From Eubacterium plexicaudatum ASF492 (GTDB taxonomy: Bacteria > Bacillota > Clostridia > Lachnospirales > Lachnospiraceae), in NCBI RefSeq assembly GCF_000364225.2, contig NZ_AQFT02000001.1, positions 6,283,851 through 6,347,850 on the forward strand: 64,000 nt of DNA, in the 5' to 3' direction. The position numbers and the translations under genes are program-made. The number at the start of each line of letters is the position of its first letter. The first letter of the stretch is position 1. Shown here one piece after another: positions 56,681 through 64,000 of the stretch. The notes beneath the pieces were generated by a model. That model saw only the letters and a program-made list of their open reading frames with translations. It was not told where the DNA came from and did no database searches.

Positions 56681-57558
56681 ATGATAGAATTTAAAAGTCT
56701 GTCGTTACGTGACCGGGAATGGGTAACACAGCGGTTGTTGGAAGACGACAGACAGGCCTGCGAATATTCGTTTGCAAATAATTTTTGTGGAGCGATATTT
56801 ACGGCGTAAAGATGGCAAAAGAGCAGGAATGTCTGATTTTTCAGTTTCAGCATGAGGATTCGTATTATTATACGATACCGATTGGAAACGGCAACCGGAA
56901 AGGCGCACTGGATGCAATGCTTGCGATGGCGCAGGAAACCGGCAGGAACTTGTGCTGGGAACGCTGCTGCAGAGCGATTTAAACTGGCTGGAGCAGCATT
57001 ATCCGGGGCAGTATGCGGTAGAAACGAACAGAGATGATTATGACTACGTATATACTACGGAAAACTGTCTACACTGTCCGGAAGAAGCTGCATGGCAAGC
57101 GCAACCATATTGCGCGCTTTAAAGACGATCATAACTGGATGTACCGTGAATGATGCCGGAGGATGCGGGAGAATGCATGCGACTTCTGGACGACTGGAAA
57201 GAAGCCGAGTCTGAAAACTGGAATGATGAAATGGAAAACGAGCTGCATATTAACCGTATTGCGCTGCGTATCTGGCAGAGCTTGTGCTGGACGGCGGAAT
57301 GTTGTATAAAGGCGGGAGATTGGTGGCATTTTCCATCGGAGAGCCATTAAATTCCAATACTTATGTGGTGCATATCGAAAAGCGCTTGCCAGTGTGCAGG
57401 GAGCCTATCCGATGATCAACCAGCAGTTTGTACTGCATAATTGTCAGGACTATGCATATGTAAATCGGGAAGAAGATACGGGGATGAGGGCCTGCGCAAA
57501 GCAAAACTGTCTTATCAGCCGGAGCTTCTTGTAGAAAAATTCGAGCGAGGTTTCATTT
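56681..57558 (+). pseudogene. DUF2156 (phosphatidylglycerol lysyltransferase C-terminal-like) protein, frameshifted
   Basis: ATG 56681 (GGGAGA upstream). Pieces in several frames read M-I-E-F-K-S-L-S-L-R-D-R, C-E-Y-S-F-A-N-N-F, W-S-D-I-Y-G-V, Y-D-Y-V-Y-T-T-E-x-L-S-x-L-S-G-R-K-L-H-G-K-R-N-H-I-A-R-F, W-M-Y-R-E and L-R-K-A-K-L-S-Y-Q-P-E, the signature of the LPG_synthase_C/DUF2156 GNAT-like fold. About 290 residues without membrane helices, so it is a soluble homologue that may transfer an aminoacyl group. At least six apparent base losses. Confidence 0.7.
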
Positions 57559-58406
57559 ATGATGCAATATGGAGATCGAACGAAAATTCCGCAGTTAAAA
57601 AAGCTGTGGAAAGCGTGTTTTGCGGATGAAGACGCATATATTCATGATTTTTTTGAAGCTATGTATGAAAATGAACATGTGTTGCTGGAAGAAGAAAAAG
57701 GGTGCTGATCGGAGCATCCTTTTTCTCCCCGGAAAGATTTGGATGGAACGGCCGGATACGGACGATGCATGGCAGCCGGTACGCTATGTCTATGCACTGG
57801 CTGTCCTGCCTCAGTTTCGCGGACGAGGCGTTGGGGCAGGACTGCTTCGTCGTGCACATGAGCTGTATCATGCGCCATTGATCGCAGAACCTGCAGAGGC
57901 AGGGCTGATCGGAGGATTTTATGAGCCGCTTGGATTTACTTCTGATTTTTATATAAAAAAAGTACGATGGAACTGCCGCAGTATGATCTCAGAGCCGCAC
58001 AGGCAGAAGAATGGGAATGGATACCGGCATCGCCGGCAGAGTACTTAACAATACGAGATACACGTTTAGGCGCAACGGGTATGTAACCTGGCCGCTGCCG
58101 CATGTAGCATTTGCGTTGCGGCAGCATGGCAGCAGCGGAGGCGGGGCGTATATCCTGCGTATGGCAGGCAGAGAAGAGCTGCTTTGTTTTTATCGAAAAT
58201 CAGACTGTGATTGTACGGAAACAACGTTGTGTGAGGAAGAATGTATGGAACTGCTGACGCCGCATGTAGCCGGAACCTGTGACAAAATGATTGTAACAGG
58301 TCAGACAGCGGACAGCACAGACCGTCTGATCGGGATGAGCTACGGACTTTTTTCACATAAGGAAATGGCTATCTTAATCTGTCACTGGACTGAAAGCCGA
58401 AGTTAA
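57559..58406 (+). pseudogene. GNAT family N-acetyltransferase, frameshifted
   Basis: M-M-Q-Y-G-D-R-T-K-I-P-Q-L-K-K-L-W start follows the DUF2156 gene directly. The acetyl-CoA motif A-V-L-P-Q-F-R-G-R-G-V-G-A-G-L-L at about residues 77-92 and Y-E-P-L-G-F are clear; a C-terminal region (to 58406) of about 140 residues extends beyond the GNAT fold, as in two-domain acetyltransferases. About 280 residues joined. Breaks near 57700 and 57955-57970. Substrate unknown. Confidence 0.75.
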
Positions 58407-58488
58407 AATGTATCTGTTGTCTGAGTCTGAGATATACGCCGGCACGAAAGATAAAAGAAATCGAAGACAAAAACAGGAGAGCGGAACA

Positions 58489-59176
58489 ATGTGTGATCAG
58501 TTTGCAAGAATGGAATTATTAGTAGGAGCCGAGGCATGGAACGTCTGGCGCATGCGCATGTAGCAGTATTTGGAGTTGGCGGCGTCGGAGGTTATGTAGT
58601 GGAGGCGCTGGCACGCAGCGGGGTTGGTATGCTCGACTCATTGATCATGATAAGGTAGACATGACAATCTGAACCGGCAGATTTTTGCACTGCATAGTAC
58701 GTGGGAAAATATAAGTCGATGTGGCAAAAGCACGCATTTGGATATTACCCAAGGCAGAAGTTCATGCATGGAATTATTTATCTGCCGGAACTGCAGATCA
58801 ATTTGATTTTACACAATACGATATGTCGTTGATGCGATTGATACGGTAACCGGAAGCTGATGTTGATTGAACAGGCACAGGCGGCAGGTACGCCGGTGAT
58901 CAGTGCGATGGGAGCCGGAAACAAGACGGATCCGACGGCGTTTCAGGTAGCCGACATCTATGAGACATCTGTGTGCCCACTGGCAAAGTGATGCGAAAAG
59001 AGCTGAAAAACGCGGGATAGAAAATTAAAGTCGTATATTCCAAAGAACAGCCTGTCGCAGCAGAGACAAAGGGACACCGGGCAGTTTGTCCTTTGTACCT
59101 TCGGCGGCAGGGTTGATTTGGCGGAGAAGTTGTAAAAGACCTGCTACAAGCGCAATGCTTGCTGGATGATCATTAA
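58489..59176 (+). pseudogene. tcdA: tRNA threonylcarbamoyladenosine dehydratase, frameshifted
   Basis: M-C-D-Q-F-A-R-M-E-L-L-V-G is the usual start, then V-A-V-F-G-V-G-G-V-G-G-Y-V-V-E-A-L-A-R-S-G, the ATP-binding loop of ThiF/MoeB-type enzymes, N-L-N-R-Q-I, D-A-I-D-T-V-T, S-A-M-G-A-G-N-K-T-D-P and the K-V-M-R-K-E-L-K-K block; end G-x-V-V-K-D-L. It cyclises t6A37 in tRNA. About 235 residues. Roughly one missing base per 80-100 bp here. SD AGGAGAGCGG. Confidence 0.78.
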
Positions 59177-59218
59177 GGTGCAGGGGTTATGAAAAGGAGA
59201 TTGGAATAATGGAGGGAA

Positions 59219-59312
59219 ACAGGATGTGGCAGTTGAAGGAAAAGAGACATGCTGTTAGAAGTTTTAGCAGATTTATACACATCAAGGCAGCTAACAAGAG
59301 GAAAATAAGTGT
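59219..59312 (+). other. Short unidentified coding-like stretch before a repeat
   Basis: An SD-like GGAGGG and ATG give frames starting M-W-Q-L-K-E-K-R-H-A-V-R-S-F, reminiscent of the first residues of nitroreductases, but only about 25 codons remain before the palindromic repeat. In another frame M-L-L-E-V-L-A-D-L-Y-T-S-R-Q-L ends at TAA. With the local error rate neither can be confirmed. Confidence 0.2.
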
Positions 59313-59402
59313 TAGAGCGTGTCTTAAAATTGCTTTCTGTCAACTGTGCGTCACAGTTTGCGGGAGATTTAGATGGCAGGAATGAATTTTAAGACACGCT
59401 CC
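59313..59402. repeat. Dispersed palindromic repeat, copy 2 (diverged right arm)
   Basis: The left arm matches copy 1 (37262) over 36 bp except one base (TAGAGCGTGTCTTAAAATT against TAGAGTGTGTCTTAAAATT). The right arm shares the outer AATTTTAAGACACGCTC but its inner part is different and about 15 bp longer. The matching T/C changes in both outer arms (GCGTGTC/GACACGC) preserve pairing. Confidence 0.75.
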
Positions 59403-59732
59403 AGATCACAAAATCAAGTAACCGAAAAACGTCTTGAGGTTTGGGCGTTACAAACCTGGCAGATATCAAACCGTAGCAGACAGAAGGATGGACGGACTTG
59501 TTTGGTTTAAAAAAATTAATTGTGTTGATTGAAAGGCGATGGGTGAATTCATCGTCTTTTTTGATATTAGATTTTATTTGGATTTATTTCTTTCCGGAAT
59601 ATATTTATTTTAATATACGAAATTGAAAGTAATTTATACAAAAATATATTATAATCAACATGACCGATTTCAGATACAAAATAGTTGTTGATACATGGAC
59701 ATTTTGTATGTACAATTTGGAAGAGGTGTTGA
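59403..59732. other. AT-rich intergenic region with a probable terminator
   Basis: About 330 bp. A stem GGCGATG/CATCGTC with TTTTTT lies at about 59531-59562. The rest is AT-rich with a TATAAT near 59650 that has no well-spaced -35. No gene seen. Confidence 0.35.
59531..59562 (+). terminator. Probable terminator upstream of the MFS gene
   Basis: GGCGATG, an 8-nt loop (GGTGAATT) and CATCGTC form a 6-7-bp stem followed by TTTTTTGAT. It separates the tcdA side from the exporter operon. Confidence 0.6.
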
Positions 59733-60869
59733 ATGAATAAAAAGTAAATTTTAAAGTAGAGGATATGGTAAGTTAATTTTTTTGTGTTTTTTTGTGCGAC
59801 AGCATCAGCTTGATTCAACCTTATCAATCTGTTTTCTTGCAGGAAATAAAAATGCTACATCGAACCAGATTGGAATTTTGTGTCATTAAATTCATTGCAG
59901 GAATTTCTTTAGCACTTTGTTTTCAATGGTATCTGATAGGTTTAGACAACGGAAGAAAATTCTGAGTATGGCATTGTGTAATGCTATATTAGGATACATT
60001 TGTTATTTATTTATAGATGAATTCTTTTTTGTTAATTTCATCATCGGTATTATAGGTTTTCGACTATGATAACTGCTCAAATATTTGCTTATGCTAAGGA
60101 TATTTAAGAAAGGAGGTTAACGATACGAACCTTATATACTGTTCTCAGAACAATTGTATCTTTCGCATGGGTTTCAGTCCTATGTTAGCATCTAGTTGAT
60201 TAAAATTCCTAAATATAAAGGGATAATTGGAAGTGCGATTGTAAGTATATAATTGCTTTTCTTATTTGCAATTCAATTTAGCACTTTGACCGAAGATATA
60301 AAAGCTGAATTAACGCACAGGAAGATATATATGAACAAAAATCTAATTTATACATATTAATAAATTTTTGGTATTTACGCTTTTAGAAGCTATGAACGTA
60401 ATAGCAAATACAAATTTACCATTGTATATAACAAAGATTTTAGGATATAGCAATAAATATGTTGGTTTCTTAACGGCCTTATCTTCTTTGATGGAAATAC
60501 CATGTATGTTATTTTGGCATATCTGGCATTAAGAAGATTAGGATCGAATATATTATCTTCTATGGAATCAGTAGTGGATCATTTTCTTTTATTATTAAAA
60601 GAAGTTAATAGTATGTATATGATAATGCTGATTTTTGTTTTAAAGCAATATTTATGCGGTGTATAAGGAATAGGCATTAGTTTCTTTCGAAATGATTCCT
60701 CAGAATTGTGGTATATCTACTACCCTTTTACCATACACTAGAATGGGATCATAGTGGTGGTATTATTATTGGGAGTATTGGTGGATTATAAGAATAATTT
60801 CTTTTTGTATCAATGGTAATGGAATTATAAGTTTTTGCTATATTATGGGCATGTAATGTTGAGAAATAA
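59733..60869 (+). pseudogene. MFS efflux transporter (SetA/sugar efflux-like), heavily frameshifted
   Basis: ATG 59733 follows AAGAGGTG. Joined frames give hydrophobic segments with S-N-Q-I-G-I-L, L-N-S-L-x-E-F-L, K-K-I-L-S-M-A-L-C-N-A-I-L-G-Y, G-P-M-L-A-S, I-P-K-Y-K-G-I-I-G-S-A, L-P-L-Y-I-T-K-I-L-G-Y-S-N-K-Y-V-G and I-P-Q-N-C-G-I-S-T-T-L-L. These fit a 12-TM SetA-type sugar or metabolite exporter of about 390 residues ending at TAA 60867-60869. A gene for a JAMM peptidase starts 15 bp later, so it may export the product of the pathway that follows. Confidence 0.65.
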
Positions 60870-60884
60870 TAAGGAGAAAAGTCA

Positions 60885-61374
60885 ATGAGAGATAGTGTTA
60901 TAATGAAAAAATTTTATGAGAAGTTTGTGGATAAAATAAAACAAAAATATCCGAAGAAATCTTTTGGATATTTTTTGGCAATGAAGGGTGTGATAATCCA
61001 ATGGATTTCTATATATTTGACAAAGATATGAGAATGATATGAAGAGAATTTGAAAAGTATGGAGAATATTACAGATTCATGAAGATGCTGGATTTTTGGC
61101 TTCAGATGAGGAAGTCGTAAAATTCCATAAAGACTTGTTGAAAAAGGTACTGTTGTGGGAGTTTTTCACAGTCATCAAAGCATCCGGCAATTTTTTCTAC
61201 TGTAGACATTGATTTGCATCCATCAGGAATTATGGCATTTGATTATATCTGTAAGAACATTGGGTTCTCCTCAGATAAATTATTTTGTCATAAAATAAAG
61301 TGGTTCAAGAGTTACATTGATTCTGGAGGACTAAAGATGAGAAAAAATTTTTTATGTCTAATCTTAATAAATGA
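60885..61374 (+). pseudogene. JAMM/MPN (Mov34) metallopeptidase, frameshifted
   Basis: ATG 60885 with AAGGAG. M-R-D-S-V-I-M-K-K-F-Y-E-K-F-V, P-K-K-S-F-G-Y-F, D-F-Y-I-F-D-K-D-M-R, E-D-A-G-F-L-A-S-D-E-E-V-V, then V-G-V-F-H-S-H and, with one base added, H-P-A-I-F-S-T-V-D-I-D-L-H (about 61156-61220). This is the zinc site H-S-H-x7-S-x2-D of JAB1/MPN isopeptidases. About 165 residues. In bacteria such enzymes remove or release substrates from ThiS/ubiquitin-like carriers. Its stop overlaps the next ATG (ATGA). Confidence 0.7.
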
Positions 61375-62173
61375 CAGATTATAATGAAATCAAGATGTTT
61401 TTGGAAGAATAGTTAAAAATTGGAATAATGTTGATAATGAAATAATTTATTATGCAATGAAAAAAGCCCAAGAAATATCAAACGAATTTGAATATCAAAT
61501 TTTTATGATTCGATATACAAGGAGGCACAACAACATTATTTGAACTGATAAGTTCGTATATGTACCCATTAATGAACAGACATTTTGATGGGATCAGCCC
61601 AAAACTCTGACATAGTATATTGCGGAGAACAACCGCAACTGAAGTGCATTGAATTCATTCATGATTTGTAATACGGTGATCACAAGTGATTTATTTTCCA
61701 GATTTGATAAACATTCAGAAATAATGGAAGATTGCCAGCAACTATATTAGTTGGTTTGATGCGTTTGTTTTTAGTAAATGGGATTGCAGTTTACCTACAG
61801 AAGCAGAATGGGAGTTGGCAGTGCTAAGTTAGAAGATGAACACTGGTGTTGTAAGAAACGGAATTAAATGACTTTGCGTGTATAGTGAAATTCTAAAGGA
61901 ATCTTGCATGAGGTAGCTAAAAGAAACCAATAGTATGGAATATATGATATGCTGGTAATGTTTGGGAGTGGTTTTAGACGATTATGAGGAAGAATATTAT
62001 TCAATTCCAGAAGGGAGATCCGTGTTGTTTAGAGTCAGGACAGTATAAGTATGCAGAGGAGGAAGTATACATGCATTTTCTGAAATGTGTCGATGTGAAT
62101 TTAGGTACTATGAGCCACCAGCTTTTAAACTATGGATTTAGGATTTAGGGTTGTAAAAAGAGAAGGAGATAGA
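61371..62173 (+). pseudogene. Formylglycine-generating enzyme/sulfatase-modifying factor-like protein, frameshifted
   Basis: From ATG 61371 a helical N-terminal part (N-E-I-K-M-F-L-E-E, Y-A-M-K-K-A-Q-E-I-S-N-E-F) of about 80 residues precedes an FGE-sulfatase domain: F-V-Y-V-P-I-N-E-Q-T-F, M-G-S-A-Q-N, L-P-T-E-A-E-W-E-L-A, Y-G-I-Y-D-M, G-N-V-W-E-W-V-L-D-D, C-R-G-G-S-I-H and L-G-F-R-V-V. Members oxidise cysteine to formylglycine or, as EgtB/OvoA relatives, form C-S bonds. The exact catalytic residues cannot be trusted here because of base losses. About 265 residues. Confidence 0.68.
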
Positions 62174-62174
62174 A

Positions 62175-62460
62175 ATGATTTCAGTAGATATTCCAGCATA
62201 TATGATTAATGCGGAAGATAAGTGTAAAAGTGATAATATATTTATTAATTTTAGCATTAATCATAGAGAAACGTGTTAGAAATTCTTGAAGAATTAAAAA
62301 AGTCATACCTCATACAGTTAGTGAATGGGTAGATGACATAATCATATTAAAACAAATATTATTATTGTTTATAATAATAAATACTTAATAAGTCAGTTGG
62401 TGAACAAATAGTCTTTGACGGTGCCCATTTGGAATTTTAACACAGTTTGCGGGAGGTTGA
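62175..62460 (+). pseudogene. ThiS/MoaD-like ubiquitin-fold carrier ending in Gly-Gly, frameshifted
   Basis: ATG 62175 with GAAGGAGA. M-I-S-V-D-I-P-A-Y-M; with bases restored, V-L-E-I-L-E-E-L-K-K-S-Y-P and W-V-D-D; then I-I-I-V-Y-N-N-K-Y-L-I and D-G-A-H-L-E, ending T-Q-F-A-G-G at TGA 62458-62460. The short helix, the N-x-x-Y/I strand, the acidic D-G turn and the C-terminal Gly-Gly are the pattern of ThiS/MoaD sulfur carriers. About 96 residues. No residues follow the Gly-Gly, so no maturation cut is needed. Confidence 0.65.
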
Positions 62461-62518
62461 AAAGTGGATGATTATTGAAGATAAACGGGTGTGATAATTT
62501 TAAAGTGGAAGGAATAAT

Positions 62519-63250
62519 ATGTTGACAGAACGAGAAAAAGAATATTATGAAGGCAACTACTTTTAAAAGAAATGACTCAGGAAAGTCAAGATAAATTGAA
62601 GGAAGCAAGTGTTTTGGTTATTGGGGCAGGAGGCTTGGCTGCCCAGCGTTGATTTATCTGGCAACAGCGGGGGTTGGGAAAATTGGTATAGTGGATTTTG
62701 ATGAGGTAAGCATTTCGAATTTGCATCGACAAGTATTATATACATTTAATGATTTAGGAAAAAGAAAGCTGAGATTGCGGCCAAAAGGATTAACAAATTG
62801 AACCCTTTTGTAAAAGTAGAAATATTTACGTGTAAAGTTGAAAAAAGTAATATTCATAAACTTATTTCTCAATATCAGGTCATTTTGGATTGCCCGGATA
62901 ATTATGAAACGAGATATATTTGTAAAAAGCAGCAGCAGAACAAAATAAGACGGTTATTTATGGCAGTGTGTTTGTTTGAGGGACAAATTGTAACTTTTAA
63001 ACCCAATACAGCATGCTATTATTGTGCTTTTCCAGGTAATATGGAAGGCCGAAATCAGGATATTTATTCGAAAAGGGGATTTTTCCACCAATTACTGCAA
63101 TTATTGGTACAATACAGGCGTCTGAGGCTATTAAAGAAATTCTCGATATTAATATGGCACACCTAGTACCATGTGCACTGTGAATTTGCTCAATAATAGT
63201 GTCAGAGAATATCAAATAGAAAAAAACGAAGATTGTCCAATATGTGGTGC
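62519..63250 (+). pseudogene. E1-like ThiF/MoeB adenylyltransferase, frameshifted
   Basis: ATG 62519. M-L-T-E-R-E-K-E-Y-Y-E, K-L-K-E-A-S-V-L-V-I-G-A-G-G-L, Y-L-A-T-A-G-V-G-K-I-G-I-V-D-F-D, S-N-L-H-R-Q-V-L-Y, A-K-R-I-N-K-L-N-P, V-I-L-D-C-P-D-N-Y-E-T-R, C-Y-Y-C-A-F-P, P-I-T-A-I-I-G-T-I-Q-A-S-E-A-I-K-E-I-L and late D-C-P-I-C-G. These give the ATP loop, the Asp/Arg adenylation residues and both C-x-x-C zinc knuckles of MoeB/ThiF. It should adenylate the Gly-Gly tail of the carrier encoded just upstream. It overlaps or abuts the GT2 start. Confidence 0.75.
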
Positions 63251-63267
63251 TAAGAAAAGGAGTGTTT

Positions 63268-64000
63268 ATGAAAGTCAAAAATATAAAAGTCTCAGTCATC
63301 GTACCAGCATATAATGAAGAAAACTATCTTGATCGCTGTTTGAAGTCTTTGGTACATCAAACGCTTAAGGAAATACAAATTATAGTGGTTGATGATGGAA
63401 GCAGTGATGGGACGTATGGATATGTGAAAATATAAGCAGAATTATCCGGACAAAGTGTGGTCATTCATAAAATGAATGAGGGACTTGGGCCTGCACGGAA
63501 TTTTGGAATTGCCATTGCGATGGGCGAGTATATTGGTTTTGCTGATGCAGATGACCGGTAGAAACGAAATATGTATCAATCTATGTATGAATGGCAAAGA
63601 AAAACAATTCCGATGTAGTGGTTTGTGATGTAAGAAAGATATTGTATCGAAGAAAGAGAAGTTGTGGAGACGAGTCTGCCAAATGAGAGCGCTCAGATGA
63701 TATAGGAAAGTATATAAAAGATGGACGGAATCCGGCTTACTCGTGGAACAAACTGTATAAAAGAGAAATATGGGAGAAATATCGGTTTCAGAAAATGGTA
63801 TATGAAGATTTGGATATTGTATTAACAATATTAAGTAACTGCCATGTTGTTTCTTATATTCAGCAGCCGTTTTATACATATTATAAAGACCGGGTTCTAT
63901 TACAACGTCCTATACGAATATAAGATTAATGGATATTATGCAGGCATATAGAGATGCTGCTTTTTATGTGAATACAAAATACCGTGATGAAACGATATTT
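63268..64000 (+). pseudogene. Glycosyltransferase family 2, frameshifted and cut by window end
   Basis: ATG 63268 (AAAAGGAG upstream): V-S-V-I-V-P-A-Y-N-E-E-N-Y-L, I-I-V-V-D-D-G-S-S-D, then after lost bases N-E-G-L-G-P-A-R-N-F-G, G-F-A-D-A-D-D and, later, Y-S-W-N-K-L-Y-K-R-E-I-W. The catalytic core of GT2 is complete; at least five frame breaks. Its place directly after the E1-like gene suggests it shares the operon, but it may begin the next locus. Confidence 0.72.

Noticed and set aside
62441..62455. A 15-bp match (CACAGTTTGCGGGAG) between the repeat at 59352-59366 and the end of the carrier gene
   Set aside because: The second site is inside well-conserved coding codons (T-Q-F-A-G-G) and no neighbouring bases match, so chance or convergence is more likely than a third repeat copy.
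60885..63313. A type II CBASS or Bil-like ubiquitin operon
   Set aside because: No E2-like protein, cyclic-nucleotide synthase or effector is visible among the corrected frames; a sulfur-carrier pathway fits better, though poor sequence quality leaves this open.

Overview
The window looks like a chromosomal contig from a Gram-positive, anaerobic, gut-type Clostridia, most likely Lachnospiraceae. This is inferred from strong AGGAGG-type ribosome sites, moderate GC, GntR/YtrA-ABC and FtsX-ABC two-component modules, an ECF S-component, an Rpn-family nuclease and a large Gram-positive surface-glycan locus. No rRNA, tRNA or CRISPR array was seen. The reading frames are damaged in two zones: many genes at 4.9-21 kb and almost all genes from 51 kb to the end carry apparent single-base deletions, often in A, T or G runs. 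The sequence between 21.5 and 50.8 kb is nearly clean.

Layout. 0-2.2 kb: the end of a glycosyltransferase, a small palindromic MITE-like element, an Rpn nuclease on the minus strand, and a 515-bp AT-rich spacer holding a perfect 24-bp inverted repeat pair that could be an invertible promoter. 2.2-21.3 kb: surface polysaccharide locus with an XRE regulator, GT4, GT2, GT8 and DUF4422 glycosyltransferases, an ABC exporter whose permease is split by a 1.47-kb IS, a ferredoxin-type F420-hydrogenase-beta/pyruvyltransferase pair, two bactoprenol glycosyltransferase-like GT2 genes, and two large polytopic membrane proteins (YfhO and PTPS-related). 21.4-29.0 kb: yajC, then leuB-ilvD-ilvB-serC-serA with promoter and terminator. 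29.1-34.3 kb: FtsX-type ABC transporter with response regulator and kinase. 34.3-37.2 kb: a chemoreceptor and an M19 dipeptidase. 37.3-42.3 kb: a GntR-ABC module facing a damaged RR-ABC-kinase module. 42.6-47.0 kb: an unknown protein, an ECF S-component, DAHP synthase, a peptidoglycan-binding secreted protein and an orphan solute-binding lipoprotein.

47.4-49.6 kb is a compact AT-rich accessory island: a two-gene minus-strand operon with its own promoter, encoding a two-TM membrane protein with a cytosolic domain and an RlmN/Cfr-like radical SAM protein that lacks the RNA-binding N-domain and one essential cysteine. It is followed by a 283-bp MITE with 9-bp target duplications. 49.8-59.2 kb: pyruvate-kinase-like protein, purM-purN-purD, dihydrofolate reductase, a second ilvB-ilvN pair, a DUF2156 protein, a GNAT acetyltransferase and tcdA.

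59.7-64 kb: beneath heavy frameshifting there is an operon of MFS efflux pump, JAMM/MPN metallopeptidase, formylglycine-generating-enzyme-like protein, ThiS/MoaD-like ubiquitin-fold protein ending in Gly-Gly, ThiF/MoeB E1-like enzyme and a GT2. This looks like a sulfur-carrier or ubiquitin-like modification pathway joined to an exporter. It and the radical SAM operon are the two best candidates for an undescribed system.
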